A DNA stretch of 64,000 nt from Dioscorea cayenensis subsp. rotundata. Its lineage: Eukaryota > Streptophyta > Magnoliopsida > Dioscoreales > Dioscoreaceae. Below the pieces are notes generated by a model, which had not been told where the DNA came from, made no database searches, and was given only the letters and a program-made list of their open reading frames with translations. Positions within the stretch are counted from its first letter, which is position 1, and the number at the start of each line of letters is the position of its first letter. Position numbers and translations under genes: made by a program. Shown here piece after piece: positions 13,241 to 24,237 of the stretch. The stretch is taken from assembly GCF_009730915.1 (NCBI RefSeq), contig NC_052475.1:30441016-30505015 (forward strand), written 5' to 3'.

Positions 13241-13244
13241 AAAC

Positions 13245-13442
13245 TCAAAAGATATCAGATGCATTCCTGATAAGCCCCTCAGAAAGTGCGAGTTTCTGAA
13301 GGGGCCCTAACGAAACAAAAAAAAAAACAAGAAGGATGAAAACATGAATAAGCTTTCTTGCTTGCAAGGAGGAAGAAAATAAGACAAGAAGGATGAAGAA
13401 AACCAATGCCAATGTGCTTGCCTTCTTAGTGATCATAGCCAT
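13245..13442 (-). CDS. Putative small secreted peptide, 65 aa
   Basis: The frame starts MAMITKKASTLALVFF and runs through a long hydrophobic segment to SSSLQARKL, a convincing signal peptide of about 28 residues. The remaining 37 residues contain a second hydrophobic stretch and end LSEGLIRNASDIF. A TATAAATAG box lies about 45 bases upstream of the ATG on the minus strand, at about 13478-13486. I do not recognise the mature part as CLE, PSK, CEP, RALF or IDA. The second hydrophobic stretch partly repeats the DNA of the first (the word CATCCTTCTTG occurs twice), so the tail may have arisen by local duplication. It could also be a truncated gene. Confidence 0.4.
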   Translation of the reverse strand: MAMITKKASTLALVFFILLVLFSSSLQARKLIHVFILLVFFFVSLGPLQKLALSEGLIRNASDIF

Positions 13443-13499
13443 TGTTGTCTATCTGAAAGAGCATATTATCAATACATGCTATTTATAGATATATGCATG

Positions 13500-14088
13500 T
13501 ATATGAGAGAGAGAGGATGAGTGAGAGTGTGATGTGTCATTTTGATAATTTAGGTCGTTTGAGTCGTTTTTGTTTTTTCCGTTTTTTGTTTTTGTTTTGT
13601 TTTTGCTTTGTTTTGTTTTATTTTTAATTTTTGGAAAACAAAAAATGTTTGGATACACTAACTATTGTGTATTTTAAAAAACTAAAAACAAAAACAGATG
13701 TGGTTAGCACAAAATTATTATGACACTTTTATATATATATATATATATGTATGTATGTGTGTGTATTCAAATTGTATCCATCCGATTTTTAAAAAAATAA
13801 AGGGAGAGGAGGGGCAATATAGAGGCATGGTCATAACTTTTTTTTTGTCAAATCAATAGCTCAAACAATATATTTTTACAAATATTTTTTTCAAATATAT
13901 ATTATATGCTATATCCTAGTTTATAAAAATCGAGGGTTAAACAATAATTTTGACAGATACTTTTTAAAAATATAATTTTTATATTATATAAACTAATTTG
14001 TAACATATCAACCCCACATAATAAATTTTTATAAATATTTTTTATTAAAAATATGTTTTTAAAAATATAAAAAGAATTAGATATTAAA

Positions 14089-14128
<40 letters not shown>

Positions 14129-14328
14129 GAGGGAAGTAGAAGAGATAGGGTTTCATGGTGAGAGGAAGAGTTCTGAAAATGTTTCCAAAAAAGTTGAAAA
14201 CATAAAAATATTGTTTCTCAGTAGCCCTTTTTGCCTGAGCTTGTGCTTCTTTTACTGGGCTTGAGTCTCAGAGTTCTCTTCTTTTTTATATACTAGTTCT
14301 TGGATCTTTTTTTTTGCCGTTAAAGTTA
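13500..14328. other. Intergenic DNA with simple repeats
   Basis: Contains a T/TTTTG-rich tract (13560-13630), a TA/TG tract (13731-13763) and a GA microsatellite (about 14091-14128). The open frames here are by-products of the microsatellite. No gene is seen. Confidence 0.5.
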
Positions 14329-14527
14329 ATGGGCTCTGATACCATGTTGGATTTAAAATTTGTATTAGTGGACTTTGCTTAATGGTTGGGCTATGATAAT
14401 TTAAATGAAGACCTATATACCAAAAACCTTAAGGTTATTAGTGTAACCCCACTTGAACTATATAAGCTTATTACACTTTTATTTTTTATCCGATGTAGAA
14501 CTATTATCTCACTATATCATTCCAACA
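14329..14527 (-). mobile_element. LTR-retrotransposon fossil: one short LTR plus primer-binding site
   Basis: The 183-base stretch 14345-14527 begins TGTTGGA and ends TCCAACA, the classical inverted LTR termini. On the minus strand it is directly followed by TGGTATCAGAGCC (14331-14344), complementary to the 3' end of initiator tRNA-Met, a common plant primer-binding site. The short LTR suggests a TRIM-type or small Copia-like element. No second LTR or coding domain was recognised, so this is a partial, inactive fossil. Confidence 0.65.
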
Positions 14528-14659
14528 ATTCCATGGTTTGAAATGAATGAATTTCTATTTCTAAAAGGTTAATTTATAAAGAAGAGCTAATTGTTTGATT
14601 TTGGTTAGGCCCCTTTTCAAATTTTCCTCTCTTTTTTCTTTGTTTGTGTTCCTAACAAA

Positions 14660-14845
14660 CATGGATTGAGGGTGGTGCGAGTACAAGGCAGTACGAGGCA
14701 AGAAGCGTGCATGATATGCACTGTGCCTTATTTTGAGGGTGATTATATTTGTACACTACCTTGCAACCATCGCTTTCATGAGAGCTACATCATTTAGTGG
14801 CTGGGACGTAGTAGGACTTGTCCTACATGTCGTAGACGGTTTTAG
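14660..14845 (+). pseudogene. RING-H2 finger pseudogene fragment
   Basis: From 14708 the frame reads CMICTVPYFEGDY, then CTLPCNHRFHES, then WLGRSRTCPTCRRRF. Spacing C-x2-C-x14-C-x-H-x2-H-x2-[C]-x10-C-x2-C is exactly that of RING-H2 ubiquitin ligases of the ATL/BRH type. The sixth ligand is Tyr instead of Cys and a TAG stop falls between the two halves of the finger. No upstream exon or transmembrane segment was found. It is a dead copy of a host E3 ligase gene. Confidence 0.65.
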
Positions 14846-14849
14846 TTTA

Positions 14850-15643
14850 CTTTCTTTTGTTTATGATATTTACATAAAAATATTTATATTTAAATTGTAT
14901 TTGTAAATAATTGACATATTTTATATTTACCCTTGATTGTCTTTATATGTGTTAGATATAGGTTATCCACTTGGATTGCATTTTAAATAGAATATGCTGA
15001 TAATTAAAAATGCTTATGGATATTATATTAATAAATATTTAAAAGTTATTGTTATTAACAACATTTTTTAATTAAATTTAAAGCACGGTTGAGTTCCAAA
15101 ACACATGTTTTGTTTAGATGGCCATATCACCTTATCAAATTTATTTTCTTTATTTATCCACATTTATTTTAATAAAAAAAATTATTTAATGATTTTAAAT
15201 GTTTAAATAATGAGCATATTTAAAAATCCATCGCGCAAGATTTTTGAAAAACTAAAACTAAGAAATTATCAAAAATCCCCCTCTTAGATTTATCGTAACA
15301 TTTAACAAGTCAAACCAACACTCTAAGCACTCAGCCAAAGTTTGTTTGTACGATTGCTCAAAAACTAAAAAAAAAAAAAAAATTCTCCAATCTTTTTTTC
15401 CCAATATATATATATATATATATATATTCATCCCCTATATTTTGAATTTAGTGTCAATTTATTTACTTTGATTTTCATTCTTAATTTAGGGATGATTGGA
15501 GTTTTGCTAGAGTTTTACACCAAAAAGCAAAATGGAAGGTTCAGAACTACTAATTTTATTTCATTGATAACACGGTAAGTACAACAAATCTCTAGTCCAA
15601 ATAAGAGTTAGAATTTCATATTGAAGAACTAGTTACAATGATA
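14850..15643. other. AT-rich intergenic DNA
   Basis: Contains poly-A and TA runs near 15370-15426. No gene or clear element is seen. Confidence 0.4.
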
Positions 15644-15651
15644 CTTTTGAC

Positions 15652-16196
15652 TAGGGGTGGACATGGGCCGGGCGACCCATGGGCTGGCCCGAACTCAGCC
15701 CAAAAAATACAGGGACTGGGCTTTAGAAAGTTACCTAAAAACCCGGGTTGAGCTCAAATGTTTTACTGATTAAATTTCAGTGGGTTTGAGTCGATGAATT
15801 TTGACCCGACCCGATCCGACTCGACCCTGAATAAATAAATAATATATATATCACATATTATTTATAATATATATAATTATATATATAATAGTAATAGACT
15901 TGAAAAAGAGTAAACATTTATAATACTTGTGTTGTATTTTTTTAAATGTTTGAAAAAAATTTTTAGAGTTGTAGTAGTAGTTTCGCTTTAGTTATTTCAA
16001 TTATTTCATAAAAAAATTATTTATTTTTGGGTCGGGTTAAAATTGGGCCCAGGCCCTAATGACAATCAAATGGGTCGGGGTCTGGATCAAAACACTTTGG
16101 CTGAATACTGGCTCACCAAATTTCGAATATATGGGTTAGTATATTTCGAGTCTAGCAAATTTACCCAAACCCGACCTGACCCCATGTCCACCCCTA
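15652..16196. mobile_element. hAT-type MITE with perfect ends
   Basis: The 545-bp element starts TAGGGGTGGACATGGG and ends with its exact reverse complement. It is flanked on both sides by the 8-bp target duplication CTTTTGAC (15644-15651 and 16197-16204), as expected for hAT. Subterminal regions are rich in GGGCCGGG- and GACCCGACC-type words and the middle is A/T-rich. There is no transposase. Perfect ends and target duplication suggest a fairly recent insertion. Confidence 0.88.
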
Positions 16197-16212
16197 CTTT
16201 TGACATGAAACC

Positions 16213-17700
16213 TTAGAGAAGAGAAAATACTATTTCTCCCACTGGGGATCCACATTACTAGTCATATAATTGTTGTTTAAGACTTAATTACAAGGCTCAT
16301 TAGTAAAAAAACCAAGTCTCATCAAATCTTGAACTCTACCTACCTTCCTAAGAAATTTATGGAAAACAAACACCATCATTTAAACCACACCATAAAACAT
16401 GTGTCGCCAAATATAACTTCAAGATTTAATTTATCAAATAAAATATTTGAACATTAATGATATACATGAAAAAAATGTAGAGATTCTATATAAAATTTTT
16501 AATATTTTAGAGATTACCAGATAACTAAGACATATTGAGAAATGTTCAAAAAGTGAAAAAAATGAATCTATAAACATAATATTCAAATTTCGATACCGCC
16601 ACCGCTCCACTCCTCCATTACAATAATTTTTTTTATACACCATAAAATAACATAGTTTCACGGTGAAATAGTATTCTATATTACCTAAAATAATAAATAA
16701 ATTAAATAAATTAAAATAAACATTGGCTTCAAAAAATAGAACAACCCCAACTATAACTTTGCATTGATTGTTCCTCGTACAGGCTCATATATATATATAG
16801 AATACTCATATATATATATATATATATGAGTATTCTATATATATATATATATGGAAAATAGGATTCTCTTTACCATTGGGGGACTTCACTTGGGAAAACC
16901 ATGATTGACTGTACATATTTATTTATGCTGAGTAAATTCATTTGTAAACTTTGAGACACTGCAAATCAATACCTTAATTGATGAGGAAATTCTAATTTAT
17001 ACTTGATTCCTGTGTGATGAAAATAATAAATATTGAATATTTTGTACACGATCAAAGGGGTCATGGCGCAATGATATTGATCACATTATATAAAAAAAAT
17101 GAGTGTGAAACATTTCAAAAATTTTAAATTCGAGTTGTACTGAACACAATAGTAGTAATGGGGTTTTACTACTCAAACCTCCTATGGCTGGATGAGGGAG
17201 GATAGGTGTTGTATATAATACTTGTTACTTAAAACTTGTAAGATTTAACTCTTTTATTTTTATTCTATTTATTTACATTAATATATTGATTTGTTAAGTT
17301 TATAATTATTGTAAAAAAAGAAAAAAAGAAAAAGAAAAATGATAATCTAAATTGTATTTATTAAGGGAAGATGTTAAGAATAAAAATCTACAAAATTTAT
17401 TTAAAACCTAAGACAAAAATAATAACTTGAAAAACCATGACTACTAGACACTTGTGAGACGGAACTTGCCATAATTGTTAAAACAACAAAAAAACATAAA
17501 AAGAAAAAAACAAAAACTATGACTACTAATGAAGGTAGAACAATAATCAGGCCATATATATATAAGTATCGCTGTCCTCCTTGTCCCTTTCCAAATAATC
17601 TTTGGTAATCAAATCTTCAATCTGCTTCTTGATGACTTTGAAGTCAGGCTTGAATAAAGGAGCAAGAGCTTCAACACATAGTGTGACCAATTCATGATGG
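16213..17700. repeat. Segmental duplication, copy B
   Basis: Partner of 9575-11625, in the same orientation. It covers the 3' flank of the intronless cullin and continues into its C-terminal coding region. It carries a TA-rich palindrome at 16786-16853 that copy A lacks. Confidence 0.75.
16786..16853. repeat. Near-perfect AT palindrome
   Basis: CATATATATATATAGAATAC, then CTCATATATATAT to the centre, followed by the mirrored ATATGAGTATTCTATATA arm. The 68-base stretch can fold into a long hairpin or cruciform. It lies in copy B of the duplication and not in copy A, so it arose after the duplication or was lost from copy A. Confidence 0.8.
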
Positions 17701-19772
17701 CCCAAAACTTTGCGGCTCTTCATAATGCGGACTAAAGCAGCATCTATGGTAAACCGCCGGTCTTTTGTGACACCTTCAACTATCTTCTTCCTTTCATCCA
17801 CTGGAGGGAGAGGTATCTTGATCTTTTTCAATTTATCTGTGAACTTTGAGTTGAACTCAAAGTAATCCGTCTTTGAGATGGTTTTCGTATTTGGTTCTTT
17901 GTTGAGGATCTTGTATTTGGCACATGAAAGGGAGTGAAGCAGTCGATTGCAGTCATCATCACTCAAGTCAAGCTGATCTTTAATCTCTGAATAACTCAAT
18001 CTTGGGGAGGAGTTGAACAAGAGAAGAGCACAAGCTTGGAAGGTGGTAACATTAAGCTCCATTGTTTTAGGCTCAAAGTGTGCCTTGATGTTGCAGGTTC
18101 CTAATGAGTACAACCAAGTAAGTTTTCTTTTATTGGTTGTGGCAAGATAGTGCTGATTGTAGGCTTCCACACACTTGAGCATTTCAGGAGGAAGGTTGAG
18201 ATTAAAAGTTTTGTAGGTTGGCCAGAATCCAGATGTGAGAACAGTAACTGAGAAATCAAATCCTGGCTTAGCATCAACCTTGTCCTGAAGATGGCTTATG
18301 AATTTAGTTTGGCTATCTCTGGACAATGCTAAATCTGTGACCATGCCCTCCATTTTTGAAGTAAATTGCCTTCCAAAATGTTCTTTCAAAGTTGAGAGGA
18401 AATTTCTCTCTTGCTCATCAGAATCGTTCTTATCAAACAGCAATCTACGTGAAAGTTTTTTCCGGTGAAATTCAGCAAACATATCTCTGTCATAGACATC
18501 CATCAACAATTTAACCACCTTTTCAAGTGTAGCATCAACTGATTCATTGCTTTCACTTCCTTTCTTCAGCTTGCGATCACAGAAAACTGAAATCATCTCG
18601 GCAATCGAAATCCCAGCCACAGACTTATTCAGAAAAGTCTCAAAGGCTCCACTGAGAGCCTTAAAAAACATATGATCACTCTGAAAACAACCTTTGACAT
18701 AAGACTGATACTTGTCATGCAGCTCAATGAACCTTCCAATCAAGGCAACTTGTTGATCTTGCAACACCGACGACGACGACATTTCTTTTCCCATCTTGCT
18801 TACATCCTCTTCTGCTTTGTTAACCAATTCCATGCCATCACTAGTAACATACTGTTTGAATGCCTGTGAAACTGGAACTAAACCATCAATAACTCTAGAA
18901 GACAAACCATAAGCCCTTGCAAGATCATCAACCTTGTCATCCCGAAGCAAAGAAATCAATCCTGAATCTTCATCTTCATAAAGTTGGTTTAAAGGTGCAA
19001 CCAACAACTCCTGCTCCACTTTCCCCAGGAGTTTCTCCTTCGGTGTAGCTTGCAGGTAGTGCAAAACCCTTTCCTCCTCCTCCTTCAAACAATTCTCAGC
19101 CTTCACCATAAACTCTGAGCAAGAATAATCCACCATCCACATTGAAGCTTTATGTCTATAATAATCTCCACTATCTTCAATCATTTGATCTTCAAAATCC
19201 CCCCTGTATAAACAATAGGAATCCTTCTTGTTGTCAATCCCCAAGTCAACAAAAAGATTAATAGTATCATTCATTAAAGCTCTATCAATCTTCAACCCTT
19301 CACGTTCTTCATCAATCATTGAAACAGCAATATCTCTCACTCTCTCACGCTTGTCTTTGTAAACCAAATCTTTGAAACAAAGAGTCCCAGTTTCACCAAG
19401 GTTTGGAAGGCTCTTTCTTACTATATGGAAACGTTCTAGATAAATAAAGGCTTTGGAAACCTTCCCTACTATCAATTTATACTTCTTCCATCTTCTAATA
19501 AACTCCTTCAAAAATAATTCATCATGTTTTATACTCAAACATGATAACAGAGTCTCATTAATGTAATCACAAAGCAAATTTTTGTATAATGAATACAAGT
19601 CGTCGCTGTTGGCTGTGCATATATGGTATGCCGTAGTGTAGGATCCCATCACGTTGTCAGAGTTTAACTGCGGATGATAATTCGGATCCTCCTCTAACTT
19701 CTTGTTCAACCCTTCAATGACCTTCTTTAGATTACCCTGTAGCTCTTCCAATGTTGTCATGCCTTCCTCCAT
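17547..19772 (-). CDS. CUL1-like cullin, intronless, 741 aa
   Basis: One uninterrupted frame with the full cullin layout. The N-terminal repeats open with SYTTAYHICT, the position of the SKP1-contact helix of CUL1 (LYTTIYNMCT-like). The cullin homology domain includes LLMDVYDRDMFAEFHRKKLS, and the C-terminal neddylation site is VRIMKSRKVLGHHELV, with the acceptor Lys at 685. The end reads YIYMA where canonical cullins end YRYLA or similar. CUL1 scaffolds SCF ubiquitin ligases, binding SKP1/F-box adaptors through the N-terminus and RBX1 through the C-terminus. Sequence is well diverged from ordinary plant CUL1, but the key sites and length are kept, so it is probably functional. Plant CUL1 genes normally have many introns, so absence of all of them suggests a retrocopy or cDNA-mediated intron loss. 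A TATA box lies about 70 bases upstream. Confidence 0.9.
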   Translation of the reverse strand: MEEGMTTLEELQGNLKKVIEGLNKKLEEDPNYHPQLNSDNVMGSYTTAYHICTANSDDLYSLYKNLLCDYINETLLSCLSIKHDELFLKEFIRRWKKYKLIVGKVSKAFIYLERFHIVRKSLPNLGETGTLCFKDLVYKDKRERVRDIAVSMIDEEREGLKIDRALMNDTINLFVDLGIDNKKDSYCLYRGDFEDQMIEDSGDYYRHKASMWMVDYSCSEFMVKAENCLKEEEERVLHYLQATPKEKLLGKVEQELLVAPLNQLYEDEDSGLISLLRDDKVDDLARAYGLSSRVIDGLVPVSQAFKQYVTSDGMELVNKAEEDVSKMGKEMSSSSVLQDQQVALIGRFIELHDKYQSYVKGCFQSDHMFFKALSGAFETFLNKSVAGISIAEMISVFCDRKLKKGSESNESVDATLEKVVKLLMDVYDRDMFAEFHRKKLSRRLLFDKNDSDEQERNFLSTLKEHFGRQFTSKMEGMVTDLALSRDSQTKFISHLQDKVDAKPGFDFSVTVLTSGFWPTYKTFNLNLPPEMLKCVEAYNQHYLATTNKRKLTWLYSLGTCNIKAHFEPKTMELNVTTFQACALLLFNSSPRLSYSEIKDQLDLSDDDCNRLLHSLSCAKYKILNKEPNTKTISKTDYFEFNSKFTDKLKKIKIPLPPVDERKKIVEGVTKDRRFTIDAALVRIMKSRKVLGHHELVTLCVEALAPLFKPDFKVIKKQIEDLITKDYLERDKEDSDTYIYMA

Positions 19773-19840
19773 CGTATGAACTTTTGATCAATAGAGAAAT
19801 TAACTCTCACAATCTACTAAGACTTTTAGGCCTATATTTT

Positions 19841-19849
19841 GTATTTATA
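19841..19849 (-). promoter_or_regulatory. TATA box of the intronless cullin
   Basis: TATAAATAC on the minus strand, about 70 bases before the ATG at 19772. It suggests the intronless gene has its own core promoter. Confidence 0.45.
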
Positions 19850-20458
19850 TTGATGGATGGAAGTACATTAATTAATGTGAGGGAGTTCTAACTTCTAACT
19901 TACTTCGAATTCTGGTTCTTATGAAACACAAACTTGATTATTATGCTCTTTTGATAAGGTTTATCTTTTTTATGTTTGACTGATATCTAAACAAATAATT
20001 ATTGAAATATTTTCAATATTTTAAGATATTTTCCAAATTTTTTATTTCAATATTACTGATAAGTTAAATTTAAGATAATATGAATTTTTTTAAAAACAAT
20101 TCATGGCAATAATTGAGTAAGATTAAGGCAGTTAAAAACTTAAAAGAGGGAATCAAATCACTAACAAAAAACAGTTCAAAATTCAGGAAGCTCTTTTTTT
20201 TTAGTCCAGAGATCCAACGCTCCATAATGCATCATCATCTAATAACACTAATCCCGACAACTATTTCTCACTTCTCTAGGGTTGCCGAGGGCCCCCCACA
20301 AGCTAAGGTCAGTGCAGTCACCATGGGTGATATTTAGCAAACAATTTGTGCCGAGATAGTGGGAAGATTAGCCAATCTTGACGGTCGATCATGTTCAGAT
20401 GAGCGATAAACTATAGGGAGAAAATAGGTATTCGCACCTGCGGTGACGTTATCAGTGA
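19850..20458. other. Divergent promoter region between cullin and NAP1-related gene
   Basis: Separates two genes transcribed away from each other. The left half is A/T-rich. The right half, from about 20270, is GC-richer and carries a TGACGT word at 20444-20449 just upstream of the TATA box of the chaperone gene. Confidence 0.45.
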
Positions 20459-20466
20459 TATATAAA
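20459..20466 (+). promoter_or_regulatory. TATA box of the NAP1-related gene
   Basis: TATATAAA, 118 bases upstream of the ATG at 20577. The leader contains a telobox (TTAGGGTTT at 20561-20569), common in promoters and leaders of plant growth-related genes. Confidence 0.55.
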
Positions 20467-20576
20467 CAAGGACGGGATCGCTTCTCCCGGGGCTCTAAAC
20501 CCAAAACCCTTTCTCTCACTCTTTCTTTTCCGGCGATCGAATTCCGGGGAGGAATTAGGGTTAGGGTTTGGGAAAC

Positions 20577-23500
20577 ATGGTGGCGGACAAGGGGAAGAAG
20601 TCGAAGGTTGTGGAGGAGGATTCCGAAAACGTTGATGGAGAGCTCGTTCTCTCCATCGAGAAGCTCCAGGAGATCCAGGACCAACTCGATAGGGTAATTG
20701 ATTTATTTTAGTTTTTTTTTTTCCTCGTTTTTTTGTGTTTTGAATCAATTTGTTTGTTGAAAGGTGGATTTTTTTAGTGGGGTGTTATGCTGATTTCGTG
20801 TCTTTCTGCCTGTTTCCTGATTATCATGAATTGATGTGGTGAATATGGACAAATCTATGTTTTGGGAGATATATGTTCATAGTTTGATACCCTCAATTCG
20901 TTTGTAGTGTGTTTTGCGGATATAAAGGAGTTTTTTTTTTCTTGATACCTCTGATGTATTGTTTATAAACGAAGATCTAATTATTAGTGCTCCTGGAATG
21001 ACTGTATTTTGCAATGCAAACATCGTTCTTCCATCTCTGTTTCTTTTTTTTTTTCTCTTTTATTTGCTGTTGGGGAATACATGATTGTTGATGGTCTTTT
21101 GTGTAGTTGATTGTATCACTAAATTGAAAAGGGGCGCCAGGAATGACAGAAAGAGCTTGTAATTAGCGGCATTGCCTAAAAAAATCTGACAGAGTGATGA
21201 GCTCCATGCCATAGATTGAAGCAAAACAAGAGCTTGTGAATTTGGTTTATTTTCCTTCAGCATTGGTTAACTAATAGAAAAAGCTGTTCTATTGCAACAT
21301 TAGACTTGCATTTTACTATGGCTTCATGATCAACATCTGTTGGTAGGAGACAGTCTTTCGTCATTACTTACCTGAACTGACCATGGGAGGTGGCCCTTTA
21401 TGGTATGTTTGTTGTTCAGAAGATTTAAGTGGGTTCTTTTGAAGTGATTGTGTGGTTATGTTGGGTTTTGTACATGGAATGCTGTTGAATTAGTGGCTCA
21501 CTTGTCATTTGATATTTCATTGAGTTGCATTTTATTGCCTTGTGACCCTATGTATTATAGGTAAATGCTTAAGCCTACATATGGCTGACCTTTTTTGTTT
21601 AATATTTGTATGAGCTGAGTAATATACAAGAAGTTATGACATGCATCAGTCGGCTGGGGATTTATCTCATTCGCATGATTACTTTGATTCTTAGTTCTTT
21701 ATTGAGCATTGTCATCAAATTATATATTTCACATGTTTCTACTATCAAGGTTCTTTTGTGATCGTCATAGGTCAATGAGGAAACTAGTGAAAAGGTTTTG
21801 GAGGTGGAGCAGAAATATAATGAGCTGCGTAGACCTGTCTATAGTAAACGTGATGAGATCATCCGAGCCATTCCAGACTTCTGGTTAACTGCAGTAAGTG
21901 ACTAATCCCTCCTGGTTATTTGCTTATGTATTTAAATTTAAATTCATCTCTCTTCTTTGTGAATATTGCCTCATTCTGTTGCGTAAAAATTATATTGCAG
22001 TTCTTGAGTCATCCTGCCCTTGGTGGGCTTTTAACCGAGGAAGATCAAAAGGTAATGTAGTGTTGACAGAATATATGCCCAATCAAGTTAGTGGATAATT
22101 GTTTCGTAAAACATCCAAGCAAGCTACGTATTGACAGAATTGTATTTGGTCAATCACCCCTTTCTTAATTAATTATTTCCTCTTAATGAAGGTTTTCAGA
22201 TACTTGGTGTCCATAGATGTCGAAGACTCTAAAGATGTAAAATCGGGCTACTCAATCATATTTGTAAGTCTATTGTGTTATTATTGGCCAATATTTTAGC
22301 AGGTGCCTTTTTTCTTCTTTCTTTTCATGATGATCTCTTAATTCATTTTGCTTACATGTTTTTCTCAGAACTTCTCCCCCAATCCGTTCTTTGAAGACAC
22401 AAAGCTTACAAAGACATACTCCTTCCTTGATGAGGGAACTACTAACATAACTGGTACAGAGATTAAGTGGAAGGATGGTGTGGTATGGGCAATCATTTCT
22501 AAAACACAATGTCATTCTTTCTGATACATTTCTGTTTAGTGTAAAATATTTGTTACTCTTCCCCACGAGCCCTACAGGATATTGCCAATAGTGCTGGTCT
22601 TGAGAAGAAGGGTTCAAAACGGCCATTAGCAGAGGAAAGGTTGGCCTTTTTTTGTAAAATGTTTTCATTAATCTTTGAAGAGAGAACATGGCTTCATTTT
22701 TAGTTCAAGAGTTTTGTTGAGGGATAATTTGGTAACCTCCTTGAGATAGTGCTGATTGTAGTGAAGATGGAGTGATGGTTGATTTACTTGTGGTTATTTG
22801 CATAGCATTCTAAAACACATTATACTTGAATATCTAGTGCTTCAAAAACGGGAGAAACCAAATATTTTGAAATTTTTTGTACTAGGAATTTTTGTGTTAA
22901 ATTATTTGAAGCAGCACAAGCTTTCACAAATATTTTTTCCGTGGACAATAGTGGTAAACAGAAGAACTTAATGTTTTTGAGCAAATGGTGCTTCTTTTAT
23001 CACACCTTGAGTAACTTTTTTGGTTTCTTAACTTCCGAAAAATAGTCTTGCTTAGTACATTATTATGCTAGCATTTTAGGTTAAGGTGCTACTATCCTTT
23101 TTTGCACTAAATTGAAGCTCATAAGTTTTTCGGCCAGATGCATGACATGAAGTTAGTTTCATTTATGAGGGGTTGTTGCTGTTATTTACTGCTTTTTTAA
23201 CTGCGGCCATAATCAACTACCTTTTTACTTAGCTTCCATTCTTGAACTTTGTTCTCATCATGTCTTTTTCGTTTTTCCCTTAACAAATGCAGTTTCTTTA
23301 GCTGGTTCGGGGAAACTCAACAGAAAAATGATTCTGATGGAATGACTGATGAGGTGGTTTCCATAGTTATATTGTCTATTTTGGTTCATCTCTTTTAGTC
23401 TGAACTGATTAAAACCACAGTAACTGATAGGCTGGCATATATAATAATGCTTAACCAGGAAATGTCTTTCTATAAACCTGCTTTCTTGTTATTATTGTTC

Positions 23501-24237
23501 CATATATGAATTATGCAAGCAATCATTCCCTATTTTAGACAATTGTTTTGTGCGTGGTTTTGATTGCAGGTGGCTAAATTGGGTTATACTGGGATTTCCA
23601 TATTTTCATTGTTTTTCATGAGGTTTCTGACATAGGAAGATATATCTTGTAGGTGGCGGAGATTATCAAGGAAGATTTGTGGCCTAACCCGTTGAAGTAT
23701 TTTAACAATGTATGCTCTTGCATTTTGAGTTTCTTTCCTTAACTAGGGAAGTTTCTACTTTATGTTGACCTTGAAATTTATCATAATGTTGTTGCACTAT
23801 CCTCTTACAGGAGGCAGATGAGGAAGATTTCGAGGGAGAGGGAGATGCAGATGCAGATGATGATGAGGTAACTTGCGCTCAATTTTGGATTTCAGTATTA
23901 GCTTTTTAGTTTCTTATTGCAGAACTGTTGTTGCAGTAGATTATTGGGTTATTTATTTATTATTTTTTAAACGTGAACATATTTATATTTATGACAAAAT
24001 AAAAGAACAACCGGGCAAAAGTTTTTCAAACCAGATATTCTTGGCACACTAGTTAGTACTTGTGAAAACATTTGATCAATAATTTCCACGAGGAACGTGT
24101 CATTACCCTCCAATGTAATCCTGAGATTACTTGATGATTTGCTAAATGTGAGCGTTGTGCACTTTCAGAAGGACACAGATTGTGACGATGATGAAGTTCC
24201 AGATGAAGATGAAAATGGCGAAGAGGACGATTCCTGA
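20577..24237 (+). CDS. NRP: NAP1-related protein (SET-like histone chaperone), 10 exons
   Basis: Exons: 20577-20693, 21771-21893, 22001-22051, 22192-22263, 22369-22482, 22578-22639, 23293-23353, 23653-23709, 23811-23867, 24169-24237; phases close to give 260 residues. The N-terminal helix ([20 protein letters not shown], residues 24-43) is the dimerisation helix of the NAP/SET fold. [34 protein letters not shown] and the [15 protein letters not shown] motifs are characteristic of the SET branch (Arabidopsis NRP1/NRP2, about 256 aa). KKGSKRP (169-175) may be a nuclear localisation signal. Residues 220-260 are an acidic tail, as in family members. These proteins bind histones H2A/H2B and act in chromatin assembly and DNA repair in the nucleus. 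Gene is intact; identity is secure, paralogue number is not. Confidence 0.93.

Noticed and set aside
20334-20748. Open frames on both strands around the NRP first exon
   Set aside because: They overlap the NRP TATA box, leader and first exon and show no protein features; they are shadows of GC-rich sequence.
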